DNA of 64,000 nucleotides from Streptomyces sp. RPA4-2 (GCF_012273515.2 NZ_CP050975.2:8060001-8124000); one strand, 5' to 3'. Counted from the first letter of the stretch, positions 46,049-55,169 are shown. Made by a program: numbers and translations. The notes: generated by a model from the letters alone, not told the origin.

Positions 46049-46966
46049 ATGAGCGAGAGCGGGCGTGCGGCGAGCCGGACGGCGGTGCTGGTCTGCCAGG
46101 GGCGGGCGGCCGCGAACGGGAGGGCCGCCACCGGCCGGTTCGCGGATCCGGTGGCTGTACGGCTGCTGCGCGTCGCGGAACGTACGCCCGTGGACGAGGT
46201 GCGCGCGAACACTCCGCCGAAGGGCTGGCGGGAGCGCACCGGGTACGAGAGTGTGCGGGCGTGCGCAGAGGTCGTCGTGCCGCGGACGGTCGCGATCGAC
46301 GAGGCCCTGTGCGCCCGCGTGAGCGGCCAGCTCGTGATCCTCGGAGCCGGTCTGGATACGCGCGCGTGGCGTCTGCCCGAGCTCGCGCGGACAGATGTGT
46401 GGGAGGTCGACCATCCGGCCTCCCAGCAGGACAAGCGCGCCCGCCTCGCCGAGGCCACGTCAGTCCTCGGAGGACCGGAGGAGAGCAGTCGCCCCGCCGC
46501 CGAGCTGCCGGCCGTCGCCCGTTCCGTGCGGTTCACGCCGGTCGATTTCGCCGTCGATGACCTCGGTGCGGCGTTGGATGCCGCCGGGCACAACCCCTCC
46601 TCGCCGACGACATGGCTGTGGGAGGGCGTCGTCCCGTACCTCACGCGCGACGAGGTGCGCGCCACGGTCGCCGCACTCGCAGCCCGGACGGTCCCGGGCA
46701 GCGCACTCGTCGTCAACTACCAGGCGCCGTCGGCGAGGGCGGCCGCAGGCCGGCTGCTGACACGCGTGCTCGGCAGTTCCGTCACCTCGGGCGAGCCGTG
46801 GCGCTCGCTGTGGACGCCGCAGCGGATGGCCGCACTGCTCGCGGAGTACGGCCTGCGGGTGGTGTCGGACGACAACCTCCTCACCGTCGCACACACCCTC
46901 GGCAGCCCGGCACGCGGGCGGAAATCCTTGCAGTCAGGTCGCGTAGCCGTCGCGGAGAGCCACTGA
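46049..46966 (+). CDS. SAM-dependent methyltransferase (TIGR00027/leucine carboxyl methyltransferase-like)
   Basis: A 305-residue class I methyltransferase of the PPM1/TIGR00027 group common in actinobacteria. The SAM-binding site is VILGAGLDTRAWRLPEL, and DVWEVDHPASQQDKR supplies the ribose-binding acidic residue. VTLWEGV-type motif TTWLWEGVVPYLT follows. N-terminal SRTAVLVCQGRAAA is typical. The natural substrate of most members is unknown. No operon partner is seen. Confidence 0.88.
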   Translation: MSESGRAASRTAVLVCQGRAAANGRAATGRFADPVAVRLLRVAERTPVDEVRANTPPKGWRERTGYESVRACAEVVVPRTVAIDEALCARVSGQLVILGAGLDTRAWRLPELARTDVWEVDHPASQQDKRARLAEATSVLGGPEESSRPAAELPAVARSVRFTPVDFAVDDLGAALDAAGHNPSSPTTWLWEGVVPYLTRDEVRATVAALAARTVPGSALVVNYQAPSARAAAGRLLTRVLGSSVTSGEPWRSLWTPQRMAALLAEYGLRVVSDDNLLTVAHTLGSPARGRKSLQSGRVAVAESH

Positions 46967-47085
46967 CGTGCGGATTTGATCTGACGTACCACCCCGGTCA
47001 GGAGACAGCCTCCAGAGGCGACTTCGGCCTCTTCTCCACCCGGACGGCTGCCGACGAATGCGGTCCGGGGTCGGCGGGGCCGCCG

Positions 47086-47466
47086 TCATACGGTGCCCGA
47101 CGCCGCCTCCGGCTGCCCCAGCGCCTCGTCGAGCGACGCGGAGGGCGGCAGGAGGCGGTCGAGGCCGGTCACCCGCAGCATGCGCAGGGTGAGCGGACGG
47201 TCGCAGACCAGGTGCAGCCGTCCGCCCCGGGCCAGCACCCGGCTCCTGGCCCGGTACAGCAGGCGCAGCCCCGAGCAGTCGAAGAACTCGACGGGCCGCA
47301 GGTCGATCACGACCCGTGGCTCCGGCCGACCGGTGGCCGAGTCCAGGTACGGCGTGATCGCCAGGGCGGTGAGGATGTCGATCTCCCCGTGGAGTTCCAG
47401 CACGGTGTGGCCGCGGTCCCGACGGACGCGCAGATGCCGGTGCGGCGGCGCGGGGTCGTGGGTCAC
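47086..47466 (-). CDS. STAS-domain anti-sigma factor antagonist
   Basis: A 126-residue single STAS domain (HTVLELHGEIDILTALAITPYLDSA...RVVIDLRPVEFFDCSGLRLLYRARSRV). The serine of FFDCSGLRLL is the expected phosphorylation site that switches binding to an anti-sigma kinase. GTG 47466 was chosen because GGAGG precedes it; the longer frame has no signal of being translated. A GACATATGTC palindrome lies 114 bp upstream. The sigma factor it serves is not next to it. Confidence 0.87.
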   Translation of the reverse strand: MTHDPAPPHRHLRVRRDRGHTVLELHGEIDILTALAITPYLDSATGRPEPRVVIDLRPVEFFDCSGLRLLYRARSRVLARGGRLHLVCDRPLTLRMLRVTGLDRLLPPSASLDEALGQPEAASGTV

Positions 47467-47721
47467 GACGACATCGCCTCCAACCGGCTGCTGAACCGCT
47501 CCTGATGGCCGGGGACCCACAACTCCGGCCCCTGCTCTGCAAGTTACCCTCGTTGGAGTGAATTTCAGCATGTTCGATTGACATATGTCTTCGATTTGGG
47601 CGACGAGTCCTCGAGTCGTCTGTTCGGTGCGCACGTCGGGCGGTGGGGGGACCGGGTGGTGCGGAGGAATCACGGGGCATGGGCACGGGCGGGATGATCG
47701 CGCCCGTGCCCACGTTCGGCG

Positions 47722-48672
47722 TCAGTCGGCCAGCAGCACCAGCTTGCCCACGGTCCGGCCGGTGTCTCCCAGTGCGTGCGCCTCGGCGGCATCGGCCAGG
47801 GGGAACGTACCGGCGATCGTCGCGTGCAGCAGGCCCTTGTCGACGAGATCCGCGATCGCCCGCATGCCCGCGTGGTCGGCCTCCACCAGCATCCGCGCCG
47901 CCCGTACGCCCAGCCGCGCGGCCTCCTCGTACAGCTCCTCCGGGCCCACCGGCAGGATCGACACCACGATCCCGCCCTCGCGCAGCACCCGCAGTGACTG
48001 GAAGGTGTTGTCGTCGCCGATCGTGTCGAGGACCACGTCGACGTCCCGGACGGCCTCGGTGAAGTCGGTCTCCCGGTAGTCGATCAGCTCGTCCGCGCCC
48101 AGCTTGCGCAGGAACTCGTGCTTGCCCGCGCTCGCGGTGCCGATCACATACGCGCCCCGCGCCTTGGCGATCTGCACGGCCACATGCCCCACTCCGCCGG
48201 CGGCCGCGTGGATCAGTACGCGCTGCCCGGGCCGTACATCGGCCGTCTCGACGAGTGCCTGCCAGGCGGTGAGGGAGACCAGCGGCAGCGCGCCGGCCTC
48301 CGCGTGGTCGATGCCGGCCGGCTTGCGCACGAAGGAACGCGCGGGAGCGGTCACGTACTCGGCGTGCGAGCCGTGCCCGAACGGGTAGGGCAGCATGCCG
48401 AAGACCTCGTCGCCCGGCGCGTGGATGGTGACGCCGATACCGACGGCCTCCACCACACCGGACACGTCCCAGCCCAGGACGAAGGGCGGCTCGCCCAGGA
48501 ACAGGCCCGACGCCCGGTGCTTCCAGTCGGTCGGGTTGAGCCCGGCCGCCCGCACCCGCACCAGCACCTCGCTGGGCCCGGGAACCGGTCGCTCCACTTG
48601 TACTTCCTTGAGGACCTCGGGTCCGCCGAGAACGTCCTGACTGATCGCGCGCATCGTGTTCTTAGTACTCAT
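47722..48672 (-). CDS. Zinc-independent MDR oxidoreductase (quinone reductase-like)
   Basis: A 316-residue NADPH-dependent enzyme of the medium-chain dehydrogenase family. The N-terminal GroES-like domain (EVLVRVRAAGLNPTDWKHR) is followed by the Rossmann motif VLIHAAAGGVGHVAVQIAKARGAYVIGTAS. The structural and catalytic zinc cysteines are absent, as in quinone reductases. It diverges from a GlxA/AraC-type regulator across a 70-bp region containing a near-ideal operator, so the regulator very likely controls it. Confidence 0.92.
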   Translation of the reverse strand: MSTKNTMRAISQDVLGGPEVLKEVQVERPVPGPSEVLVRVRAAGLNPTDWKHRASGLFLGEPPFVLGWDVSGVVEAVGIGVTIHAPGDEVFGMLPYPFGHGSHAEYVTAPARSFVRKPAGIDHAEAGALPLVSLTAWQALVETADVRPGQRVLIHAAAGGVGHVAVQIAKARGAYVIGTASAGKHEFLRKLGADELIDYRETDFTEAVRDVDVVLDTIGDDNTFQSLRVLREGGIVVSILPVGPEELYEEAARLGVRAARMLVEADHAGMRAIADLVDKGLLHATIAGTFPLADAAEAHALGDTGRTVGKLVLLAD

Positions 48673-48707
48673 GACACCCAGCCTGCCGGGGCCGGACGCT
48701 CCGTGAA

Positions 48708-48744
48708 ATGGCACGATTGCCAATCTCCGATAGGATCGTGCCAT
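48708..48744. promoter_or_regulatory. Inverted-repeat operator between MDR oxidoreductase and AraC-type regulator
   Basis: Perfect 10-bp arms ATGGCACGAT (48708-48717) and ATCGTGCCAT (48735-48744) separated by 17 bp. The right arm covers the first two bases of the regulator's ATG at 48743. Its placement fits a dimeric regulator acting on both genes. Confidence 0.75.
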
Positions 48745-49690
48745 GCGGCATGTGGAGAGAGTGGTCGTCCTGGCGCTCGACGGCGTCTACCCCTTCGAGC
48801 TCGGCATCCCCAGCCGGATCCTCGGTGCGGCGGACGGCCGGTACGAGGTGTTGACCTGCACCGTCGACGGCGAGCCGGTGCGCAGCAACGCGGACTTCTC
48901 GATCACCGTCGAGCACGGCCCCGAGGTGCTGCGCACGGCGGACACGGTGGTGATCCCGGCCATCACGCCTTCGAGCGTCACCGCGGAGCTGCCCGCCGAG
49001 GTCGCCGCGGCGCTCGCGCTCATCCGGCCGGGCACCCGTCTCGTCTCCATCTGCACCGGCGCGTTCGTGCTGGCGGCGGCCGGGCTCCTGGAAGGCCGGC
49101 GGGCGACCACGCACTGGCAGCTCGCCGACGAGTTCCGCCGTACGTATCCCGGGGTGGACCTGGATCCGGACGTCCTCTTCGTGGACGACGGCACGGTCCT
49201 CACGTCCGCCGGTGCCGCCTCCGGGGTCGACATCTGCCTGCACATCCTGCGCAAGGACCACGGCAGCGAGCTGGCCAACAGTGTGGCCCGGCGCTGTGTG
49301 GTGCCGCCCTGGCGCGACGGCGGTCAGGCCCAGTACATCGAGCAGCCCGTTCCCGACCCCGTGGCGACCAGCACGGCCGCGACCCGTGTGTGGGCACTGG
49401 CCCGCCTGGGTGATCCGCTGTCCCTGGCCGACCTCGCCGGTCACGCCCGGATGAGCCTGCGCACCTTCGCCCGGCGTTTCCAGGACGAGGTGGGTCTCAG
49501 CCCCGGCCGCTGGCTCATCCAGCAGCGCGTCACCCGGGCCCGTCATCTGCTGGAGGCCAGCGACCTCTCGGTCGACCAGATCGCCGGCGAGGTCGGCTTC
49601 GCGACCGGCACCTCCCTGCGTCAGCACCTGCACGCGGCGATCGGCGTCTCGCCGCAGGCCTATCGCCGTACGTTCCACGCGGCCCGTTGA
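48743..49690 (+). CDS. GlxA-type AraC-family regulator (DJ-1/PfpI domain plus AraC HTH)
   Basis: A 315-residue regulator. The N-terminal 180 residues are a DJ-1/PfpI amidotransferase-like domain (VVVLALDGVYPFELGIPSRIL; LVSICTGAFVLAAAGLLEGRRATTHW, where the Cys sits at the nucleophile-elbow position). The C-terminal 100 residues hold the double AraC helix-turn-helix (LADLAGHARMSLRTFARRFQDEVGLSPGRWLIQQRV...VDQIAGEVGFATGTSLRQHLHAAIGVSPQAYRRTF). It is divergent from an MDR oxidoreductase, with its own start codon inside the putative operator, suggesting tight autorepression. Confidence 0.93.
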   Translation: MRHVERVVVLALDGVYPFELGIPSRILGAADGRYEVLTCTVDGEPVRSNADFSITVEHGPEVLRTADTVVIPAITPSSVTAELPAEVAAALALIRPGTRLVSICTGAFVLAAAGLLEGRRATTHWQLADEFRRTYPGVDLDPDVLFVDDGTVLTSAGAASGVDICLHILRKDHGSELANSVARRCVVPPWRDGGQAQYIEQPVPDPVATSTAATRVWALARLGDPLSLADLAGHARMSLRTFARRFQDEVGLSPGRWLIQQRVTRARHLLEASDLSVDQIAGEVGFATGTSLRQHLHAAIGVSPQAYRRTFHAAR

Positions 49691-49699
49691 CCTGACGGA

Positions 49700-49757
49700 C
49701 GAACGGCCCTTCGTCGTACGAGCCACGCGCGTGGCTCGTACGACGAAGGGCCGTTCG
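49700..49757. terminator. 58-bp perfect palindrome after the AraC-type gene
   Basis: Every base from 49700 to 49757 pairs with its mirror (29-bp arms, no spacer), starting ten bases past the stop codon. As RNA it forms a very stable hairpin with a GCGC turn and would stop transcription in both directions. Confidence 0.88.
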
Positions 49758-50211
49758 GCGTTTCCCCGACGCTCTTTCGTGCCGGGTGCTCCCTCTTCGC
49801 GTCCGAGTCGACGCCCTCTTCGCCGGTGAGCGTTCCGGGCCGGCTCTGCCATGTGCGGGCCACGCGGCACGGTCATGGCGCATCTGGATGATGTGCGTCA
49901 TGCACCCATGCCCGGTGCGGGAGCTTTCCGCGATCTTCGGTTGACTTTCGGGGCGACTCGCGTCATTTTGATTTCTGGATGTTTCGTATCATCCACAATG
50001 GAGTGGAAACCGCGTCGCTCGCCGCATGCGCCGCCCTGGGGACAGGTCTGCCGACTGCCCGCTTCGAGGGCGAGGCCCGTACGGAGCGCCGAGGTGTCGC
50101 GAACCGCAGGCCGCGGAGGAGCGCCTCTTCGGCCGGCAGCCGCGGTCCGCCTGCCAGCGATCGCGTCCTGGCCCGTCACAGCAGTGAATCCCGCACATGA
50201 GGACCAACCCC
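49758..50211. other. Intergenic region before the MFS gene, AT-rich patch
   Basis: No gene is convincing. A distinctly AT-rich stretch at about 49938-50005 contains TTGACT (-35-like) and several T runs in otherwise GC-rich DNA, suggesting a promoter about 250 bp upstream of the MFS start and a long leader. Confidence 0.4.
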
Positions 50212-51495
50212 ATGACCAGTCCAGCCACCCGCCCGGACGTGAAGCGGGGAACCATCCCCGTCTTCGCCACGGCGACTGCCATCACCGTTTCCAACATCTA
50301 CTTCACCCAGCCGCTCCTCGACGAGATCGCCCGGGGCTTCCACACATCGTCCTCAACTGCCGCACTGGTGGCCACGACAGGGCAGATCGGCTACGCGCTG
50401 GGCATCATCGCCATCGTGCCGCTCGCTGACGGCGTACGGCTTCGCCGCCTGTCGACCCTGCTGCTGGTCGTCACCGCCGCGGCCCTCCTCGCGGGCGCCG
50501 CCGCCCCGTCGATCGCCCTGCTGAGCATGGCCACCCTCGTACTCTCCGCCAGCACCGTCCTCCCGCAGGTCATCATGCCGACCATCGTCTCCATGGCGAC
50601 TCCGGGCCATGCCGGCCGGGTCCTCGGGGCGGTGGGGACCGGCCTGACGATGGGAGCCCTGCTCTCGCGCACAGCCTCCGGCCTCATCGCCGAGGCCACC
50701 GGAACCTGGCGGGCCGGCTTCGCCGTCGCCGCCGTGGCCACCGGCGCCTTGCTCCTGGTCCTGCCGCGCTACATGCCCGCCGAGCCGCCGTCCCCGGCCG
50801 GACCACGGCAGAGCTATCTCCGCCTGCTGGCTTCACTTCCCAGGCTGGTCACCGAGCACGCGCCGCTGCGGCTTTCGGCCGCGTTGGGAGCGACGGTCTT
50901 CGCGGCCTTCTCCGCCTTCTGGTCGTCACTCGCCTTCCACCTCACCGAGGCCCCGATCGCGCTGGGACCCGCAGTCATCGGCCTCTTCGGCCTGTTCAGC
51001 GTCCCCGGAGCACTGGCCGCCCGCTACTCGGGGCGACTCACCGACCGCTGGGGCGCGCGAAGGGTCAACGCCCTGGCGCTCACGTCGACGCTGCTCGCCT
51101 TCGCCCTGTTCGGGTTCGCCGGCCAGTCGCTGATCGCCCTCGCCGTCGGCTGCAACCTTCTCGGCTACGGGACCACCAGCGGCCAGATAGCCAACCAGGC
51201 GCGTATCTTCGGCGCGCAGCCCGCGATCAGGGCCCGCCTCAACACCGTCTACATCTTCGCGGTGTTCGCCGGAGGCGCCCTCGGATCCGCCGTCGCCGGG
51301 GTGATGTTCTCCGCGTTCGGATGGGGCGGCGTGGTGGGCAGCGGACTGGGCTTCGTGCTGCTCGCGGGAATCGTCCTCGTCCGGCACGCCGTGCACGTCC
51401 GCCGAGGCGGCGACCGTACGGCCGTGGTCGCCGGCGCTGTCCGGGAGGAGGAGGACATCCGCAACCGGGCGGCGATCAGCGCGAGTTGGGAATGA
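50212..51495 (+). CDS. MFS transporter (AraJ/arabinose-efflux-like)
   Basis: A 427-residue membrane protein with about 12 predicted helices. The start ITVSNIYFTQPLLDEIARGF and the loop GYALGIIAIVPLADGVRLRRL are typical of the AraJ/YbjJ-like drug or sugar efflux group. ATG 50212 was preferred over 50197 because GAGGA lies eight bases upstream. Coding continues to within 66 bp of an MDR oxidoreductase in the same direction, so they may form an operon. The substrate is unknown. Confidence 0.88.
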   Translation: MTSPATRPDVKRGTIPVFATATAITVSNIYFTQPLLDEIARGFHTSSSTAALVATTGQIGYALGIIAIVPLADGVRLRRLSTLLLVVTAAALLAGAAAPSIALLSMATLVLSASTVLPQVIMPTIVSMATPGHAGRVLGAVGTGLTMGALLSRTASGLIAEATGTWRAGFAVAAVATGALLLVLPRYMPAEPPSPAGPRQSYLRLLASLPRLVTEHAPLRLSAALGATVFAAFSAFWSSLAFHLTEAPIALGPAVIGLFGLFSVPGALAARYSGRLTDRWGARRVNALALTSTLLAFALFGFAGQSLIALAVGCNLLGYGTTSGQIANQARIFGAQPAIRARLNTVYIFAVFAGGALGSAVAGVMFSAFGWGGVVGSGLGFVLLAGIVLVRHAVHVRRGGDRTAVVAGAVREEEDIRNRAAISASWE

Positions 51496-51560
51496 ATCCG
51501 CGGCGGCCGCATGTTGACCACCGCCGACCGACTCTCCTCCCCAGGGAAGAAGGCAGGCCC

Positions 51561-52586
51561 GTGACGTCCTCGCCGACCACTATGCGCGCTGTCCAGCTCT
51601 CCGCCCCCGGCCCTGTGGACAATCTGCGTCTGATCACACTCCCGCTCCCGCCCCGGCGGGACGGCTGGGTACGCATCCGCGTCGAGGCGTTCGGCCTCAA
51701 CCGCTCGGAGCTGAAACTTCGACTGGGTCTGAGCGTGGGCGTCGGCTTTCCCCGAGTGCCGGGTATCGAGGCCGTGGGCACCGTCGACGCGGCTCCGGCC
51801 GGCAGTGGGCTGGCCGTGGGGCAGAAGGTCGTCGCGATGATGGGGGACATGGGGCGCACCTACGACGGCGGCTACGCCGAGTACACGTCCGTGCCGCTGG
51901 CCCAGGTCATCCCCGTCGACACCGACCTGCCCTGGGAGTCGCTGGGCGCCCTGCCGGAGATGGTGCAGACCGCGTACGGCTCGCTCACCGTCGGTCTGGA
52001 CCTGCGGCCCGGTCAGTCCGTGCTGATCCGCGGCGGCACCTCCTCGGTGGGCCTGGCGGCCGCCGCGCTGGCCACCTGGCGCGGCGCCACGGTGCTGGCC
52101 ACCACCCGGCGGCCCGGCCGCCTGGCCTCGCTGAAGCGGCACGGTGTCGACCACCCGCTGCTCGACACCGGCGAGGTCGCGCCCGCGGTGCGCGAGCTGT
52201 ACCCGGACGGCGTCGACGCCGCCCTCGATCTCGTCGGCACTCCGACCCTGCCCGACACACTGCGCGCGGTGCGCGTGCACGGCACGGCCTGCTTCGGCGG
52301 CAGCCTCTCCAACCAGTGGACGGTGCGCGACTTCTCCCCGAACGAGTACCTGCCGAGAGGGGTGCGCCTGGCGGGTTACTTCGGCGACGCCGCCGACCTG
52401 CCGCGGGAGGCCTTCCAGGAGATCCTCGACGCGGTCGCGGCCGGCCGGCTGGCCTTCCCCGTGGACCGCGTCTACGACGGCCTGGAGCAGGTGCCGCAGG
52501 CCCACGACGACATGGAGCACGACCGCGCCACCGGCAAACTCGTCGTCCGGGTCCGGCATGAGGTGGGCGTGGTGTCCAGTACCTAG
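51561..52586 (+). CDS. MDR-family oxidoreductase (zinc-binding alcohol dehydrogenase-like)
   Basis: A 341-residue NADPH-dependent oxidoreductase. GroES-like part: MRAVQLSAPGPVDNLRLITLPLP...VRIRVEAFGLNRSELKLRLG. Rossmann motif: VLIRGGTSSVGLAAAALATWRGATVLATTR. The zinc-binding cysteines are absent. GTG 51561 follows GGGAAGAAGGC; the ATG at 51582 is an alternative. Its stop codon (TAG 52584-52586) lies one base before an IS630 relic, so the last few residues may derive from an insertion boundary. Confidence 0.88.
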   Translation: MTSSPTTMRAVQLSAPGPVDNLRLITLPLPPRRDGWVRIRVEAFGLNRSELKLRLGLSVGVGFPRVPGIEAVGTVDAAPAGSGLAVGQKVVAMMGDMGRTYDGGYAEYTSVPLAQVIPVDTDLPWESLGALPEMVQTAYGSLTVGLDLRPGQSVLIRGGTSSVGLAAAALATWRGATVLATTRRPGRLASLKRHGVDHPLLDTGEVAPAVRELYPDGVDAALDLVGTPTLPDTLRAVRVHGTACFGGSLSNQWTVRDFSPNEYLPRGVRLAGYFGDAADLPREAFQEILDAVAAGRLAFPVDRVYDGLEQVPQAHDDMEHDRATGKLVVRVRHEVGVVSST

Positions 52587-52587
52587 T

Positions 52588-52948
52588 GCGCGGTGTGCGA
52601 CGAGCCGCTGTCGAGGACGACGTGGATCTCCTAGCTGGGTGCGATGGCCAGGTCGAGTCGTTCCAGGAAGGCGGTGAAGTCCTGTCCGTTCGGCGTCCCG
52701 CAGGCCGTTCAGGCCCAGGGCAGCGAACCGGCCGCGCCACTTGCGCACTGTCTTGACGCTGACGTCCAGTCCCGAGCGATCGCACTGTTGGCAATCCCGT
52801 CTGCCGCCGCAAGCACGATCCGGGCACGCAGTACCGCCCGCACCTCGGACTTGGCTGAAGCCACCGTCCTCACGAGTCGCTCGCGGACCTGCCGATCAAG
52901 CGCCACGGAAACTGCTGTACCAATCCGTTGCCCACCATGCACCGCCAA
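52588..52948 (-). pseudogene. IS630-family transposase relic
   Basis: Three collinear fragments of one transposase are visible in different frames. These are the N-terminal helix-turn-helix (SEVRAVLRARIVLAAADGIANSAIARD, 52948 to about 52780), then after a frameshift RKWRGRFAALGLNGLRDAERTG (about 52745-52680), then after an internal deletion the DDE region DFTAFLERLDLAIAPS-stop-EIHVVLDSGSSHTAH (about 52677-52588). The in-frame stop and missing middle show it is dead. No terminal inverted repeats were found. Confidence 0.85.
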
Positions 52949-52995
52949 CGATCATGACGGGCTGCGTCCGCGCCGGATCAGCCCCCTTCGGGCCA

Positions 52996-53516
52996 TCACT
53001 CCATCTCGGAATCCGGAGGCCACCAGTCGACGTCCTCGGTCGAGAAATCACCGATGGAGACATCGTGGACAAACGACGCCCAGAACGCCCCCTGAGCCTC
53101 ATAGGGTTCGGAGTCGATCTGCCGAAAGACGGTCTCGAGACGGTTCGCGACCTGCACGTGCTCCTTTGGCGTACTCGGTCTCGCAGTAGTACAGGACCGT
53201 GCCACTCCCGACGGCCCGACCGGCGTCGAGGAGCAGTCCGTAGTGCCCGTCCGCTTCGGCCAGGACGGGGATCCACGAAGGTTTCCAATAGTCCGTATCG
53301 CCGATGTCATCGGCGATACGGAGGAACTGCCGGTGGTGGTCGACGATGCTCCGGCAGTCGAGAAAGACCTTGCCGACGGGAAAGATGTCGGAGTCCAGGT
53401 TAGGGGTCGGTGGCCGGGGGGTTGAGTGCCTGCGCGCCGGCAGGGGCATGGTCCCGCAGCCATCGGCGGATCCTGCTCCACGGTGAGGTGACGTCGTCTA
53501 TGTACGGCATGGACAT
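52996..53516 (-). pseudogene. SMI1/KNR4 (SUKH)-family pseudogene
   Basis: Three reading frames carry consecutive pieces of one gene. They are the N-terminal SPWSRIRRWLRDHAPAGAQALNPPATDP (from ATG 53516), then FPVGKVFLDCRSIVDHHRQFLRIADD...YWKPSWIPVLAEADGHYGLLLDAG, then VANRLETVFRQIDSEPYEAQGAFWASFVHDVSIGDFSTEDVDWWP ending at 52996. The conserved segment between the first two parts is deleted. SUKH proteins often serve as immunity proteins of polymorphic toxins. No toxin gene is nearby. Confidence 0.75.
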
Positions 53517-53739
53517 CTCCGGCTTCGAGAGCCAGTCCACCGCGAGAGTGGCACTGGCGAGATCCTCTGATCCGCCGGAGGCTACGACAGACCACTGACA
53601 ATCGAGTCACCGCGGGATCGCCCGGGGTTCACGGACGGGTTCTCAGCGCCCGTGCCAAGTGTTCTGTGGCGAGGTGATGGTGGACGTCGTGGTCAGGATT
53701 CCGTGGGCCGAGCGGCCAGGATTCCGCTGAGCGGACCCG

Positions 53740-53935
53740 TGGACTGGCTTCGTCGTCCGTCAGTACAACCTCGGCCATGTCCTCGACCGGGATGCTGAAC
53801 CGGGGATAGGCGAGCTACTCCGACACGTATAGCGCCGGGTGTCGAAGACGGTGCGGCCACCGATCAGCCCGCGGATGCGCCGCGGTACGGGCTCCACGTG
53901 TCCGATCGGGGCGATCACGGACGCGGGCGTGCGTC
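53740..53935 (-). pseudogene. DUF427-family gene remnant
   Basis: VIAPIGHVEPVPRRIRGLIGGRTVFDT followed, after a frameshift, by LYVSE-stop-LAYPRFSIPVEDMAEVVL. Intact DUF427 proteins have LYVWEWP here; two single-base changes (Trp to Ser and Trp to stop) account for the difference. Only one domain copy remains. The rest of 53517-54078 holds no recognisable gene. Confidence 0.55.
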
Positions 53936-54078
53936 GCCGCCGTGGCGGACGCGGCCCTCAGTGCGGCGTGGTGACCGGTCGCCCCCGAGACGAAGGCCGC
54001 CGCCGCATCCGGTGTGCGGTGCGGGAGCGGCCTTCGCGGGAGGCAGGGCCCCGGCAGTGGAGCCACGCCGGGGCGGGA

Positions 54079-54825
54079 CTACTGCTGCTGGGCGACCCAG
54101 TCGGCGAAACGCACCTTGCCGATGCGGACGTCGGGGCCGGGGAGCAGGGTGGTCTCCTGCAGCTGGGCGCCGAAGTAGGGAGCCTTGGGGTCGGCGACGA
54201 CCGTACGGGGGTCGTTCTTGGCCGCGAGGCCCTTGCTGATCAGCTCGTCCAGCTGGAACGTGTCGGGACCGGCCACCTCGACCACGCCGTTGACCGGTGC
54301 GCCGACGGCGGTGGCGCCCACGGTGGCGGCGACGTCGTCGGAGTGGACGGGGCGGATCCCGACCGGGGCGAGGTGCACGGTGTCGCCCTGGGTGCCCGAC
54401 TCCGCGATGCCCTTCATGAACTCGAAGAACTGCGTGGCGTGAACGATGGAGTAGGGAATCCCGGACTCCTTGATCAGCCCCTCCTGCACCTGCTTGGCAC
54501 GGAAGTAGCCGCTCTCCTGCAGGCGTTCGGTGCCGACCACGGACAGCGCGACATGGTGGGTCACGCCGGCCTCCTTCTCGGCCTTCAGGAGGTTCGTGGT
54601 GGAGGTACGGAAGAACTCCATGACGTCGTCGTCCGCGAACGAGGGGGAGTTGGAGACGTCCACCACCACCTGGGCTCCGCGCAGGACTTCGGCCACGCCC
54701 TCACCCGTCAGTGTGTTCACACCGCTGTTGGGAGAGGCCGGCACCGCCTCGTGGCCGTGTTCGGCGAGTTTGCCCACCAGCTTCGATCCGATGAGTCCGG
54801 TTCCGCCGATGACTACAACCTTCAT
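54079..54825 (-). CDS. NAD(P)-binding NmrA/SDR-like protein
   Basis: A 248-residue atypical short-chain dehydrogenase with the Rossmann motif KVVVIGGTGLIGSKLVGKLAEHGHEAV at its N-terminus. It has an NmrA-like middle (VVVDVSNSPSFADDDVMEFFRTSTTNLLKAEKEAGVTHHVALSVVGTERL) and no YxxxK catalytic pair at the canonical place, so it may be a redox sensor or an epimerase-like enzyme. ATG 54825 follows GAGAGGACC. An ECF41-type promoter element lies about 111 bp upstream. ECF41 sigma genes are known to neighbour COE genes (carboxymuconolactone decarboxylase, oxidoreductase, epimerase); this fits that role. Confidence 0.88.
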   Translation of the reverse strand: MKVVVIGGTGLIGSKLVGKLAEHGHEAVPASPNSGVNTLTGEGVAEVLRGAQVVVDVSNSPSFADDDVMEFFRTSTTNLLKAEKEAGVTHHVALSVVGTERLQESGYFRAKQVQEGLIKESGIPYSIVHATQFFEFMKGIAESGTQGDTVHLAPVGIRPVHSDDVAATVGATAVGAPVNGVVEVAGPDTFQLDELISKGLAAKNDPRTVVADPKAPYFGAQLQETTLLPGPDVRIGKVRFADWVAQQQ

Positions 54826-54935
54826 GATGGGGTCCTCTCGGATAGGTGCCGCTGTGCGGCGCGCCGCAGCCGGCGACGTGGTCCACCCCGGACAGGGGCT
54901 CGTTCGCACAGGTCGGCAGTGTCTGTACGAACAGA

Positions 54936-54962
54936 GACAGGGCAGCGGTGCTCCGTGTGACA
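54936..54962 (-). promoter_or_regulatory. ECF41-type promoter for the NmrA-like gene
   Basis: On the minus strand, TGTCACA (54956-54962), exactly 16 bp, then TGTC (54936-54939). The ECF41 consensus is TGTCACA-N16-CGTC. The predicted start of transcription is about 105 nt before ATG 54825. Confidence 0.65.
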
Positions 54963-55064
54963 CCGCACTCGCCGTGCTTGCTCAGCGGAGTGGAGCCGGC
55001 ACGCCGCGGCACCCTGCCACGCGCCGTCGACCATGTGACCCGGACAGGACCAGGCCCTGACCCG

Positions 55065-55091
55065 TGTCACAGATCCGCGGGTCACCCGGTC
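55065..55091 (+). promoter_or_regulatory. ECF41-type promoter for the cupin gene
   Basis: TGTCACA (55065-55071), 16 bp, GGTC (55088-55091). The 12 bases beginning TGTCACAGATCC are identical to the element at 56798. Confidence 0.7.
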
Positions 55092-55169
55092 ATCACGAAA
55101 ACGGTCATGGCAACCGGAGACGGGGCCTCGCGGCCGGCCATGTGGATGATCTACGGAAGGTGCGACACA

